Below are positions 50,275 through 59,550 of a stretch of 64,000 bases of DNA, piece by piece. The position numbers and the translations under genes were made by a program. Origin of the DNA: Archangium lansingense (lineage in GTDB: Bacteria > Myxococcota > Myxococcia > Myxococcales > Myxococcaceae); NCBI RefSeq assembly GCF_026626635.1, contig NZ_JAPNKA010000001.1, positions 13,332,001-13,396,000 on the forward strand, in the 5' to 3' direction. Positions within the stretch are counted from its first letter, which is position 1, and the number at the start of each line of letters is the position of its first letter. A model generated the notes under the pieces. It did no database searches. It had not been told where the DNA came from and worked only from the letters and a program-made list of their open reading frames with translations.

Positions 50275-51450
50275 ATGCATTCGAAGAGGAATCAGCCCCA
50301 GCGTCCCGGCACGGCAGGAAGCAGCCGGCGTGACGTTCTCAAGGGTGCGGTGGCGATTGGTGCAACTCCGCTCGTGGCCGGGCTCGCGGGTTGCGTGGGG
50401 CCGAGCATAGGCGCCCCTCCTCAAGAGTCGACGGAGCCGCTCGGACGCCGCAGGCTTGGTCGGCTGGAGGTGTCGGCGGTCGGGCTGGGCGTCCAGAACA
50501 TGAGCCGCAAGTATGAAACGACCATGCCGAATCGGCCCGAGATGCTCAACATCATCCGGGCGGCCTTCGACCGCGGTGTCACCTTTTACGACGCGGCCGA
50601 GGCTTACGGCCCTCATGAGGTGGAACGCATCCTCGGCGAAGGTGTGGCCCCCTTCCGAGATAAGGTCCAGATCGCAACCAAGTTCGGCTGGAACATCGAT
50701 CAGGAGACCGGCGAGCGGCTCCCCGGGCTCAACAGCCGGCCGGATCACATCAAACGTGTGGTGGAGGGCATGCTGAGGCGCCTTCGCACCGACCGCATCG
50801 ATCTTCTCTACCAGCACCGAGTGGACCCGCAGGTCCCGATCGAGGACGTCGCCGGTGCAGTCAAGGAGCTGATGGGGCAAGGCAAGGTTCTGCACTGGGG
50901 CCTGTCGGAGATGGGGCTCAACACGCTGCGCCGGGCTCACGCCGAGCTGCCCGTCAGCGCCGTCCAGAACGAATACTCCATGCTGTGGCGCGGGCCAGAG
51001 AGCGAGGTCATTCCGCTCTGCGAGGAGCTGGGAATCGGCTTCGTCCCATGGAGCCCGCTGGGGGTCGGTTTCCTCACCGGTGCCATCGACGCAAATACAC
51101 GGTTCGCTCCCGGTGACATTCGCGGCGTTGAGGCCCGATTCTCGCCAGACAACCTGCCCCACAACCTGGCGCTCGTGGACCTGGTGAAGAGTTGGGCTCA
51201 GCGGAAGCAGACCACCCCCGCGCAAATCGCGCTGGCGTGGCTGATGGCGCAGAAGCCCTGGATCGTGCCCATCCCCGGGACGACACAGATGGCGCATATG
51301 CTCGAGAACAACGGCGCGGCTGCAGTTCGATTCACGCCCTCCGAACTCGCTGACTTGAATTCGGCGGTTGCCGCGATCCAGATCCATGGGCAGCGTCTGC
51401 CAGACGCAGTGCTGGTCTTCTCGGGCGTGGAGGCGCCGCCGAAGCCATGA
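50275..51450 (+). CDS. Tat-exported aldo/keto reductase
   Basis: 391 residues. The N-terminus has SSRRDVLKGAVAIGATPLVA ending LAGC: a twin-arginine signal with a lipobox, so the enzyme is probably folded before export and lipid-anchored. The AKR barrel follows, with DAAEAYGPHE carrying the catalytic Asp and Tyr, KFGW the Lys, and QHRVDP the His. GGGAG lies 8 bases before ATG 50275. It is first in a four-gene operon. Such exported AKRs reduce aldehydes or ketones; substrate unknown. Confidence 0.88.
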   Translation: MHSKRNQPQRPGTAGSSRRDVLKGAVAIGATPLVAGLAGCVGPSIGAPPQESTEPLGRRRLGRLEVSAVGLGVQNMSRKYETTMPNRPEMLNIIRAAFDRGVTFYDAAEAYGPHEVERILGEGVAPFRDKVQIATKFGWNIDQETGERLPGLNSRPDHIKRVVEGMLRRLRTDRIDLLYQHRVDPQVPIEDVAGAVKELMGQGKVLHWGLSEMGLNTLRRAHAELPVSAVQNEYSMLWRGPESEVIPLCEELGIGFVPWSPLGVGFLTGAIDANTRFAPGDIRGVEARFSPDNLPHNLALVDLVKSWAQRKQTTPAQIALAWLMAQKPWIVPIPGTTQMAHMLENNGAAAVRFTPSELADLNSAVAAIQIHGQRLPDAVLVFSGVEAPPKP

Positions 51451-52343
51451 AACTGCTGACCCTGACCGCATTGGCGCTCCCGCTCGTTGCCGCGGCCTGT
51501 ACCCACACGAACAAGGCTGGGACCGTCTCGGGTGCACAGGTGCCCGCGGCCGCCCCAGGCGACGGCGCGCAGGCGCTGCAGATAGCCCGTAGCGGCTCGC
51601 AGCCGCCGCGCCAGGGACCTGCCGAGAACTTCACGGGGGACGTGCGCGTCGACCCGCTGTTTCAGGCGAAGGCGCCGTCACGCACCTCGGGCGCCTCGGT
51701 CACGTTCGAGCCCGGCGCTCGGTCGGCCTGGCACGCGCATCCCCTGGGCCAGGTCCTCCTCGTCACCGAGGGCGTGGGGCGGGTGCAGCGCTGGGGGGAC
51801 GCCGTCGAGGAGATCCGGCCTGGAGACGTGGTCTGGATTCCGCCCGGACAGAAGCACTGGCACGGAGCCTCCCCTGAGCGCCGGATGACGCACATCGCCG
51901 TGTTGGAGCACCTCGACGGCAAGAGCACCGAGTGGATGGAGAAGGTCAGTGATGCGCAGTACGGCGCCCCCACGACGGGTGGCCGGCCACCGTCCGCCGC
52001 ACCGGTGCGCTCGGGCCCCGGTGGTGCTGGGCAGCCCACCCGGGCGCAGACCCTCATCGGCGACTTCTCGCCCAAGATGGTCGAGCTCACCGACGGCGTG
52101 CTCTTCGGGGACATCTGGGAGCGCCCGGAGCTCTCCAAGCGGGACCGCAGCCTGGTGACCGTCAGCGCCCTTATCGCGATGAACCGTCCGGACCAGCTCC
52201 GGTCCCACTTCGCCCGGGCGCGTGAGAACGGGGTGACGCGAGAGGAGTTGATCGAAACCATCACCCACCTGGCGTTCTACGCGGGCTGGCCGAGCGCGAT
52301 GACGGCGCTCTCGGTGGCAAAGGACGTCTTCGAAGGAAAGTGA
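51447..52343 (+). CDS. Exported cupin fused to a carboxymuconolactone decarboxylase domain
   Basis: 298 residues. The signal ends LVAAACT, a probable lipobox. Residues about 60-165 form a cupin (SAWHAHPLGQVLLVTEGVGR, later PPGQKHWHG with metal His). Residues about 200-298 form a CMD domain (ELSKRDRSLVTVSALIAM, HLAFYAGWPSAM) without the AhpD CxxC. The ATG overlaps the previous stop (ATGA). Cupin-CMD fusions are known beside aldo/keto reductases and hydrolases. Confidence 0.87.
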   Translation: MKLLTLTALALPLVAAACTHTNKAGTVSGAQVPAAAPGDGAQALQIARSGSQPPRQGPAENFTGDVRVDPLFQAKAPSRTSGASVTFEPGARSAWHAHPLGQVLLVTEGVGRVQRWGDAVEEIRPGDVVWIPPGQKHWHGASPERRMTHIAVLEHLDGKSTEWMEKVSDAQYGAPTTGGRPPSAAPVRSGPGGAGQPTRAQTLIGDFSPKMVELTDGVLFGDIWERPELSKRDRSLVTVSALIAMNRPDQLRSHFARARENGVTREELIETITHLAFYAGWPSAMTALSVAKDVFEGK

Positions 52344-52367
52344 CGCCACCCAAGGAGCGCTGAAGCC

Positions 52368-53435
52368 ATGAACCGAAGAGCACTCATCCAACTCTTTCTT
52401 GTCGCTAGCTCGATGGCGATGTCGTGCGCCTCGCCCACTACAGTGGGCGCGCCCCACCGCCGATCGCCGGACGCAACCGTCGTGAGCGTCGTGAACTACA
52501 CCCCCACCGACGTCGTCGTTGAGCGAGTCACGTTCCCCAGCAAGGGAATCACGGTGGTGGGCAACCTCTTCATCCCCAATCGCATCGACAGGTCGAGGAA
52601 GCACGCTGCCCTCGTGACCGTCCACCCGTTCGGAGGGGTGAAGGAACAAACGTCCGGACTGTATGCCGCGAAGCTCGCCGAGCAGGGCTTCATCACGCTG
52701 GCCTTCGACGCGTCGTATCAAGGGGAGAGCGGAGGCGAGCCTCGCTTGATGGAGGTCCCTGCCGCGCGCGTGGAAGACATCCGCGCCGCGGTCGACTACC
52801 TCAGCAACCACCCGCTCGTGGATGAGAACCGCATCGGCGCACTCGGTATTTGCGCGGGGGGCGGGTACGCCTTGAATGCGACGCAAACCGAGATGCGCAT
52901 CAAGGCCGTCGCTGCGGTCAGCACGTTCAACCTCGGAGCAGCCCGGCGGGAGGGAGTCGGAGGAACCATCTCGTACGAGGAGCGTGTGAGGCGCCTGCAG
53001 GAGGTGGGCAGGCAGCGTGCCCGGGAGGCACGCGGTGAGCCACTCAAGCTCGTTCCCGTCGTGCCGGACACGGCCGCGGAGATTACCGAGACGACGCCGA
53101 CGCTCTATCGGGAGGGTTACGAGTACTACCGCACGTCGCGAGCGCAGCACCCCAACTCGCCCAATCGGTACGTGTTCACCACGCTCGGTCTGCAGATGGC
53201 CTTCTTCCCGTTCGAACAGATCGAAACCATCTCGCCGCGCCCCATCCTGCTCATCGGTGGCTCCAAGGCCGACACCCTGTACTGGAGTCAGGAGGCTTAC
53301 GCGATGGCGAGGGAGCCAAAGGAGCTCATCGTCATCGAAGGCGCGACGCACATTGACATGTACGACAAGGAGCAGTTCGTCACGCCCGCCGTGACGAAGC
53401 TGACGGACTTCTTCATGAGAGCTCTGAGAGGGTAA
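52368..53435 (+). CDS. Exported dienelactone-hydrolase-like alpha/beta hydrolase
   Basis: 355 residues. The signal peptide ends SMAMSCAS (probable lipobox). The alpha/beta fold has VTVHPFGGVKEQTSGLYA, the elbow GICAGGG with Cys as probable nucleophile, as in dienelactone hydrolases, an acid near GGSKADTL and His in EGATHIDMYD. Third gene of the exported-enzyme operon, 24 bases after the cupin-CMD gene. Confidence 0.85.
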   Translation: MNRRALIQLFLVASSMAMSCASPTTVGAPHRRSPDATVVSVVNYTPTDVVVERVTFPSKGITVVGNLFIPNRIDRSRKHAALVTVHPFGGVKEQTSGLYAAKLAEQGFITLAFDASYQGESGGEPRLMEVPAARVEDIRAAVDYLSNHPLVDENRIGALGICAGGGYALNATQTEMRIKAVAAVSTFNLGAARREGVGGTISYEERVRRLQEVGRQRAREARGEPLKLVPVVPDTAAEITETTPTLYREGYEYYRTSRAQHPNSPNRYVFTTLGLQMAFFPFEQIETISPRPILLIGGSKADTLYWSQEAYAMAREPKELIVIEGATHIDMYDKEQFVTPAVTKLTDFFMRALRG

Positions 53436-53440
53436 CCCAG

Positions 53441-54535
53441 ATGCGCGAACAGCTGCCAGGACGGTTCATTCAGTGGTCGCTCGTCGTGACGAGCGTGGCG
53501 TTGAGTTCATGTGTGGGGCCGACCAGGACTGGCGCGGCGGCGTCGCCAGGCCTCGTGCTCCGGGAGCAAGGGAGCTTCGCCGCTGGCGGGACCGTCGTGA
53601 CCAGCCCGGGGACCTTTGACCCGCTCCGTCCCTCGTCGGAGGGCGCGACGCTTCACGGGGACCACGCGTACGTCTTCTACCAGGTCCCAGTCGACGCGCG
53701 CCGACTCCCGCTCGTGTTCTGGCACGGAGCCGGCCAGTCTTCGAAGACGTGGGAGACCACCGCGGACGGTCGGGAGGGGTTTCAGAATATCTTCTTGCGA
53801 CGCCGGTTCTCGGTCTATCTGCTGGACCAGCCACGCCGCGGTGATGCGGGACGCAGCACCGTTCCGTTCACGCTCCCGGCGACGCCGGACGACCAGACCT
53901 GGTTCGGCATGTTCCGAATGGGCGTCTGGCCGGACTACTTCCCCGGGGTGCAGTTCTCTCGTGAACCGGAAGCGCTCAACCAGTTCTTCCGCGCGATGAC
54001 GCCGAACACGGGGCCCTTCGATGCGGAGGTGAGCGCGAGCGCCGTCTCCGCCCTGTTCGGCCGGATCGGGCCAGGCATTCTCGTCACGCACTCGCAAGGA
54101 GGTGGCCCGGGCTGGCTGGTCGTGATGCGGAACCCGAACGTTCAGGCGGTAATCTCGTATGAGCCGGGCAGCGGCTTCGTCTTTCCAGAGGGGGAGGTGC
54201 CTCCGCCGATGCCCAGCCTCACGGGGCCGCTAGAGGCCGTCGGCGTTCCGCTGTCTCAGTTCATGCCGCTGACCAAGATCCCGATCGTCATCTACTTCGG
54301 GGACAACATCCCGGAGGAGCCATCGCCGAATCCGGGGCAGGACAACTGGCGCGTTCGGCTCGCGATGGCGCGGCTCTGGCGCGACACCGTCAACCGCCAT
54401 GGCGGGGACGTCACGCTCGTCCATCTGCCGGAGCTCGGGATCCGAGGGAACACACACTTCCCGTTCTCGGACACCAACAATGTCCAGATCGCGGACCTGC
54501 TGTCGCGGTTCCTTGCCGACAAGAACCTGGACTGA
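53441..54535 (+). CDS. Exported alpha/beta hydrolase-family esterase
   Basis: 364 residues. The signal ends VALSSCVG (lipobox). FWHGAGQSSKTWETT is the oxyanion region, THSQGGGPG the nucleophile elbow, and a His in GNTHFPFSDTNN is placed as the catalytic base. This fits an esterase family found in exported operons with aldo/keto reductases. Last gene of the operon, 5 bases after its neighbour. Confidence 0.85.
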   Translation: MREQLPGRFIQWSLVVTSVALSSCVGPTRTGAAASPGLVLREQGSFAAGGTVVTSPGTFDPLRPSSEGATLHGDHAYVFYQVPVDARRLPLVFWHGAGQSSKTWETTADGREGFQNIFLRRRFSVYLLDQPRRGDAGRSTVPFTLPATPDDQTWFGMFRMGVWPDYFPGVQFSREPEALNQFFRAMTPNTGPFDAEVSASAVSALFGRIGPGILVTHSQGGGPGWLVVMRNPNVQAVISYEPGSGFVFPEGEVPPPMPSLTGPLEAVGVPLSQFMPLTKIPIVIYFGDNIPEEPSPNPGQDNWRVRLAMARLWRDTVNRHGGDVTLVHLPELGIRGNTHFPFSDTNNVQIADLLSRFLADKNLD

Positions 54536-54578
54536 GGGCCCCGCTCATACGTACAGATGGAGACGGACACACGCCTGG

Positions 54579-54650
54579 GAAGGTGTCCTGGGAAGGTGTC
54601 AGACGATTCGTAGGAGACGAGGTGTCAAATCGAGTCATTTGACACCTTCC
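54579..54650. repeat. GGTGTC repeat cluster with perfect hairpin
   Basis: Two GGAAGGTGTC units are followed by GTGTCAGACGATTCGTAGGA (54597-54616), the reverse complement of the repeats near 4.3 kb. GGTGTCAAAT (54621-54630) then pairs perfectly with ATTTGACACC (54637-54646), and could end the upstream operon. The remainder of the gap to 54905 has no convincing gene. Confidence 0.7.
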
Positions 54651-54905
54651 CCGCTAGGGGCAATGCGCCGTTACGAGTTTCGACCTTACCCAGAATTTTT
54701 GGGCCCGAGGGAGCAGGCCCGTGCGGTGAATGAGAAGGACGAGCGTTCACGGCGAGAGCAGTACCCAACACCAGTAGCGCGACGCGGGGCTGACTTCGGC
54801 GACTTGGAGTTACCTCCCTTGAAAGGGGGCAACATCACCAGCACTTCTAGCGGGCCCAGGTCCATAAGACCTGAGCCCCAATGGTCGGAGCGTATTGCTG
54901 TTCGA

Positions 54906-55514
54906 CTAGCGCCTGGAGTTACGGCTCATTGCCAGCAGAATCTCGGAAACCTGGGCAGACTCCTGCGCTCGGGGCTCTAGAGCATCTGCGAGTTGAGACC
55001 TCAACTCCATGTAATGCTGGGTTGTCGTTCTCAGCGTCTCGGAGATCTGGGCAGCAGCCTGTGCAACTCCCTCCGTCACATTCTTGGCCACTGCTGTGAT
55101 GGAATGAGAAAGATCCTCGCTCCACCTCTGATGCATCGCCGAGATGGACTCCGAGATTTGGATTGCAGGGGTGAGTGCATCCGCTATCAGCGACTCCGTT
55201 ACGTCCTTGGGAATCGCCGAGATGGAGTCCGTCCATTCCTGGGAAATCGCCACCACGGGGAACCGCATCTCCACCTTCAGCGACTCGCGCAGCCCCCTGG
55301 TCCAAGCCGAGAGCAACGGCTCCAGTTGGGATTTAAAGTCCGGCAAACTCCTGAGCGTCGTGCCCAGACGCTCAAGGTCTACCTGCCGCTTGGCAAAGGT
55401 CCGTTCACTGGGGGAGCGCTTCCAGAGGACATGCATCCGCGCAGTCGAATACGACTCACCAGTACGCTTCATTCGCTCACGAATCGCGAACTTCAGCTGC
55501 TTGTTACCGTTCAT
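54906..55514 (-). CDS. Helical/coiled-coil protein with short N-terminal DNA-binding-like motif
   Basis: 202 residues from ATG 55514. The opening QLKFAIRERMKRTGESYSTA resembles a short motif (KxxVRxRMxxTGESYxxAR) found at the start of plasmid and phage-related proteins. The remainder is a long amphipathic helix with heptad-like repeats (SISAMHQRWSEDLSHSI and similar). No membrane segment. A ParB- or partition-like accessory role is conceivable, but I do not recognise the protein. Confidence 0.6.
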   Translation of the reverse strand: MNGNKQLKFAIRERMKRTGESYSTARMHVLWKRSPSERTFAKRQVDLERLGTTLRSLPDFKSQLEPLLSAWTRGLRESLKVEMRFPVVAISQEWTDSISAIPKDVTESLIADALTPAIQISESISAMHQRWSEDLSHSITAVAKNVTEGVAQAAAQISETLRTTTQHYMELRSQLADALEPRAQESAQVSEILLAMSRNSRR

Positions 55515-55678
55515 TTGGTACCTCTTCGGGCATAGCAAAGCCGCTTCGCCGTGCACCGAGCTTGCCGCCCGCCTGGAGGTACAAACATCCGAGGACGCAG
55601 TCCCCTTTGCCCCTCATGAGTGGCCCCGCACGGAGAGCCACGAGGGTTAGGCGTGGATGCACGCCAGTGGCATCGAAG

Positions 55679-56671
55679 ATGCCCTGCCCTGGCGTTCAGG
55701 TCAAGAATCCCACCACACGAATCCGAGCGGGGGGTCTTCCCAAATGCGCCATCTGCTACGGTGGACCGGAGAGGTCATCCACCCTGGCACTACTATCACC
55801 CCTCGCCCCGCTCGTTTTCATCGCCCTGACCCTTGGGCTGCCCTCTGCAGCCCAGACCCAGTCCCCTGCCCGCGAGCAGCAGCAGCGGCAAGTCGTCGTC
55901 CCGAGTAGCTCGAGCGAGCCAGTGCCGGAGGTGCGCGTGGCGGCGAACGTCGCCACCACCCTCGTCTTCGACGCCCCCATCGACCGGGCCTCGGTGGAAG
56001 TGTCGGAGCGCGCGACGCGCTTCCGGCTGGTGGATCCGGGCGAGCGCACCCTCTTCCTTGAGCCACTCGTCGCGCCCGGGGATGGGGAGCGGTTGGTTGT
56101 GCGGGTGCGATACAAGGACGGGTCCACCCCGGCGTATGCCACCGTCGCCCTCGTCTCCCACCCCACGCTGGTGGACACCCGGGTGGATGTGATGCGGCGC
56201 CCGCGCACCCTGGAAGCGCTGGAGGCGGCTCTCGCCGAGAAGGACGCGCAGCTCGCGGCGCTTCGAGTTGCTGGCAAGCCTGCCGGGCTCGTGTTTTCCG
56301 GGCGGCTCAACCTGAATGGAGTGCAGGCCCGACGCATCGAGAATTTGCCCACAGGCATTCAGAGTGGGCTGAAGGTACTGGGCGGAGAGGGGTTCCGCGC
56401 CGGCCCATGGGCTCTCGCCGTCGTCCGTGTGCTCAACCTTCCGGGGCAGCAGCCATTTGAATCAGGGCAGGCGCGCCTCACCAGGAGGGACGGCACCCCG
56501 GTGAAGGTGCTCTCCGTAGACATGAACAAGGCGCAGCTCGCGCCTGGTGAGGAGGGCCTTGTGGCGGTGGAGACGGAGGCGCCCGTCTGGAGGGCGGATG
56601 ACGTCCTCCGCTTGGATCTACTCGACAAGAGCGGCAGCCGACGCCTGTCCATCCCCGAAGTGAAGCTGTAG
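55679..56671 (+). CDS. DUF2381-family exported protein
   Basis: About 330 residues; the start is uncertain (ATG 55679 is the nearest in-frame ATG, but translation may begin at an unusual codon nearer the signal segment LAPLVFIALTLGLPSAAQ). After the signal, VRVAANVATTLVFDAPIDR, a DALVRVxY-like strand (LVVRVRYKDGSTPAYATVAL) and the closing RVLNLPGQQPFESGQARL match DUF2381, a myxobacteria-specific family. It is followed after 12 bases by a Ser/Thr kinase, the usual arrangement. Function unknown; perhaps an extracytoplasmic partner of the kinase. Confidence 0.78.
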   Translation: MPCPGVQVKNPTTRIRAGGLPKCAICYGGPERSSTLALLSPLAPLVFIALTLGLPSAAQTQSPAREQQQRQVVVPSSSSEPVPEVRVAANVATTLVFDAPIDRASVEVSERATRFRLVDPGERTLFLEPLVAPGDGERLVVRVRYKDGSTPAYATVALVSHPTLVDTRVDVMRRPRTLEALEAALAEKDAQLAALRVAGKPAGLVFSGRLNLNGVQARRIENLPTGIQSGLKVLGGEGFRAGPWALAVVRVLNLPGQQPFESGQARLTRRDGTPVKVLSVDMNKAQLAPGEEGLVAVETEAPVWRADDVLRLDLLDKSGSRRLSIPEVKL

Positions 56672-56683
56672 GAGCGCGGGCCC

Positions 56684-58456
56684 ATGACTGAAGCTCTGCA
56701 CCCGGACCACCTCCAACCCGGCCACGTGGTGGGGTCCTGGCACATCGTCCAGGTGCTGGGCCGTGGAGGCTCCTCCCGCGTCTTCAAGGTGGAGCGCGAC
56801 GGCCACTCCTTTTCCATGAAGATGGGGCTGCGCCCCCTCACCCAGTCCAAGGAAGACCTCCCAGAGGAAGAGTACGTGGAGGAGAAGAGCGCCTACCGGC
56901 AACTGGCGCGCGAGGCAGCAGCCCTCTTCACTTACTCCTCCCACCCCAATCTCCTGCGCGTGTACGCGGTGGACTGCTGGCCCAACCCCACCAAGGGCTA
57001 CCCCTTCCTCGTCACTGACTTCGTGGATGGGGACACCTGGCACCAGTGGCGCTGGCGTAAGCCCCCTCACGCCGCCAAGCTGGTGGACACCTTCAGCGCC
57101 GTCGTGCGCACCGTGGGCGCATTGCACGCACGCGGCGTGTACCACCGAGATTTGAAGGCGGAGAACCTCCTCATCCGCCGCGAGGACGGCCGGCCCTTCC
57201 TCATAGATTTCGGCACCGTGCGTCTGCCAGGGGCTCTCACGAAGACGCTGGGCCTGCCCGAAGGCGTGCTTCACCTATTGCCGCCCGAGCTCATCGCCTA
57301 CACGCGCACCGAGGCGTGGAAGCGGAACGAGCCCTTCCAAGGGGGCGCGGCTGTGGACCTGTACGCACTGGGAGTGCTGCTCTACCAAGCCCTCACGGAT
57401 TTGCATCCCTTCGACCCCGAGCTGCCGGACAAGGAACTGCTGGCCGCCATCGCCGCCGTGCCGCCAACACCACCCCACCTCCTCAACCCCCGGGCGCCGC
57501 GCTCCCTCAGCGACATCGCCATGCGGCTGCTGGAGAAGAAGCCCGAGGACCGCTACCCCAGCACCGAGTCGTTGCTGCAGGCACTGGAGAGGGCCGCCGA
57601 GCAGGAGAGGCAGTCGCCCGCCTGGAAGGTGCCGCTCTTCGCCGCCGAGGGCAACTCGTCGCTGCCCATGCCCAAGGAGGAGGCGGAACCGCCGACCCAG
57701 CCGCCGGAAGCCGCGCGCGAGGCCCCGGAGGAGTCACAGCCTCCCAAGGAAACCCAGGAGGAGGCGCAGTCGGCGGCGCCTGGCCGCCCGCGGCGCGCAA
57801 AGTGGTCCCTGGTCCTGTTCGCGAGCCTGACCACGCTCGGCCTTGCCTTGTGGCTGGTGCACTCCACACTCGCGCCCCCACCCGAGGCGCTGCTGCCTGG
57901 GGCTGGTTCCGAGAAAGGAAACCTACCTGTGTCCACCCCTTCCCGCTCCACTCCCTCGCATCTCCTCGCCGCATGGCTGTGCGCCGCCGTCGGCATCGGC
58001 TGCCCCGCCGTCCAGGTAAAGCCCCCGGAGCCCGCAGACTGCCCCAAGGAGGCGACCGAGGCCATGTTCCAGGAGTTGAAGGTTCAAACGGCCAGCCTGC
58101 TTCGGGCAGTTGTGGACATCAACCAGCCCGGAGACACGAGCGAGGCGGGCGTCTACCAGGACGGCCCCGTTATTGGACGCCTCACGGTGGGAGATGGCAA
58201 CCTGCCCGAAGGGACGCTGCTCCACGGGCGTCTCTGGACAGGCCCCGGCATTTACGACATTGCCGGGGACGTGGAGCGTCCGGCCGTCATGGGCCGCTAC
58301 ACCCTGGCCGTACTGCCCGATGGGCGGAAGTACCCGGTGTGCATCGTGCTGGGCGACCCGAGCGACGGGCGTGTGCCCCTGCATGAAGGCTCCAAGGCCG
58401 GTGCCGGAGTGCTGAACCGGGAGTTGCCCGTGAGCGCTGTCTGGCGCTGGCCGTGA
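56684..58456 (+). CDS. Transmembrane Ser/Thr protein kinase with extracellular domain
   Basis: 590 residues. The kinase domain (about 20-310) has GRGGSSRV, Lys 46 in SMKM, Glu 77, HRDLKAEN (Asp 156) and DFG at 175. A Pro/Glu-rich linker leads to a transmembrane helix (LVLFASLTTLGLALWLVH, about 382-400) and a C-terminal domain of about 130 residues with a lipobox-like hydrophobic turn (AAVGIGC) and Cys. The outer domain probably senses a signal or binds the DUF2381 protein made just upstream. Substrates are unknown. Confidence 0.92.
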   Translation: MTEALHPDHLQPGHVVGSWHIVQVLGRGGSSRVFKVERDGHSFSMKMGLRPLTQSKEDLPEEEYVEEKSAYRQLAREAAALFTYSSHPNLLRVYAVDCWPNPTKGYPFLVTDFVDGDTWHQWRWRKPPHAAKLVDTFSAVVRTVGALHARGVYHRDLKAENLLIRREDGRPFLIDFGTVRLPGALTKTLGLPEGVLHLLPPELIAYTRTEAWKRNEPFQGGAAVDLYALGVLLYQALTDLHPFDPELPDKELLAAIAAVPPTPPHLLNPRAPRSLSDIAMRLLEKKPEDRYPSTESLLQALERAAEQERQSPAWKVPLFAAEGNSSLPMPKEEAEPPTQPPEAAREAPEESQPPKETQEEAQSAAPGRPRRAKWSLVLFASLTTLGLALWLVHSTLAPPPEALLPGAGSEKGNLPVSTPSRSTPSHLLAAWLCAAVGIGCPAVQVKPPEPADCPKEATEAMFQELKVQTASLLRAVVDINQPGDTSEAGVYQDGPVIGRLTVGDGNLPEGTLLHGRLWTGPGIYDIAGDVERPAVMGRYTLAVLPDGRKYPVCIVLGDPSDGRVPLHEGSKAGAGVLNRELPVSAVWRWP

Positions 58457-58534
58457 GAGACATGGCCCTTCGGGGCCGCCTGGATTGAGCAGCGAGGCGG
58501 CTCCTCGCCTTCCGGACCTCGTCTGAACAGGCGA

Positions 58535-59086
58535 CTACAAGTCTACGAAAACGCAGTCCTTCACCAGGACGTTCATCATGAGTCCATCCACGCGCCCGCG
58601 GATGCCGACGGGCGTACCCTTGGAGAGCGACGCCGCTTTCTGAGCGTGGGCGTCGCTGAATGCGCACTGCACCACGGGAATCTCGAGCTGCTGGCCGGTG
58701 CCGACAGTCACAAAAATCTTGCCGAGGATGTCCCGCTTCACATCCCGGACGTAGCCGGCCGTCTGGATGACGCGGCCCTTGAAGTGGGAGTCCGCCCGGA
58801 CCTCGTTGTCGCGGTACTCAGAGAGGATCTCGCGGAGGTGCACCATCTTCACGGCCTCGTCAGGCAGTGAGCTCATCTGGGATGCCGACGTGCCGCCGTT
58901 GTTGCGCGCCTTCACCACCGCGGAGACGCAGGTGCCGAAGAAGCACAGGCCGAAGAGTCCCGCGAGGGCGAAGGCCACCTTCTTGCCGACGGAGGCGCCC
59001 CGAGGCGGGGGTGCTCCGCACTTCGGGCAGGCTGCTGCATCGGACGCCACGTCACCGCCGCACTGCTTGCACTTCACCAGCGCCAT
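58535..59086 (-). CDS. Zinc-ribbon membrane protein with OB-fold (tRNA_anti-like) domain
   Basis: 183 residues. The N-terminal zinc ribbon is CKQCGGDVASDAAACPKCG. One transmembrane helix (VAFALAGLFGLCFFGTCVS, about 37-55) follows. The C-terminal about 110 residues form an OB-fold of the tRNA_anti-like type (FKGRVIQTAGYVRDVKRD, then VGIRGRVDG). The arrangement is widespread and uncharacterised. It is divergent from the XRE regulator at 59192. Confidence 0.82.
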   Translation of the reverse strand: MALVKCKQCGGDVASDAAACPKCGAPPPRGASVGKKVAFALAGLFGLCFFGTCVSAVVKARNNGGTSASQMSSLPDEAVKMVHLREILSEYRDNEVRADSHFKGRVIQTAGYVRDVKRDILGKIFVTVGTGQQLEIPVVQCAFSDAHAQKAASLSKGTPVGIRGRVDGLMMNVLVKDCVFVDL

Positions 59087-59191
59087 TCGCGCTCTCCTGG
59101 GAGGGGTGTTGTCGCCACTCTCACGTCGCTAGAGACACGACGCTAGCGACGTGGCCTGTCCGTTGTAGGTGTTCCTACGGTCTGCCGCAAG

Positions 59192-59467
59192 ATGCCGCTG
59201 CGGCCCCGCCAACGCCGACCCGAACGGGCGGAGCAGTACGAGAGCGCCGCCTACCGCGACCTACAGGCGCGGCTGGCTGCGGCCGTGCGGCGTCTGCGCG
59301 AGGAGAAGGGCTGGACGCAGGAGGAGGCGGCGCACCGCTGCGGCATGACGACGCGCCTCTTTCAGCGTGTTGAGGGCGAGGACGTGAACCTCACCTTCAC
59401 GACGCTCGCCCGTCTCTGCGAGGGCCTTGGCGCGGACGTGGTGCAGTTCCTCAAGCCCCTCAAGTGA
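59192..59467 (+). CDS. XRE-family helix-turn-helix regulator
   Basis: 91 residues. The helix-turn-helix is KGWTQEEAAHRCGMTTRLFQ, preceded by a basic N-terminal tail. The small size matches single-domain XRE repressors. It is divergent from the zinc-ribbon gene by about 105 bases and may regulate it or the DUF6575-like operon. Confidence 0.85.
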   Translation: MPLRPRQRRPERAEQYESAAYRDLQARLAAAVRRLREEKGWTQEEAAHRCGMTTRLFQRVEGEDVNLTFTTLARLCEGLGADVVQFLKPLK

Positions 59468-59550
59468 AGCCCCGCCAGATGGGCGCGTTTCTTCACCAAG
59501 CCCCAGTCACGAAGAACAGACAACTTGTTACTGCATCCTACCAGCTAAGG

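Noticed and set aside
54663..54980. 105-residue frame starting RRYEFRPYPEFLG
   Set aside because: It overlaps the 3' end of the gene on the other strand, lacks a ribosome site and has no recognised features; possible but unsupported.
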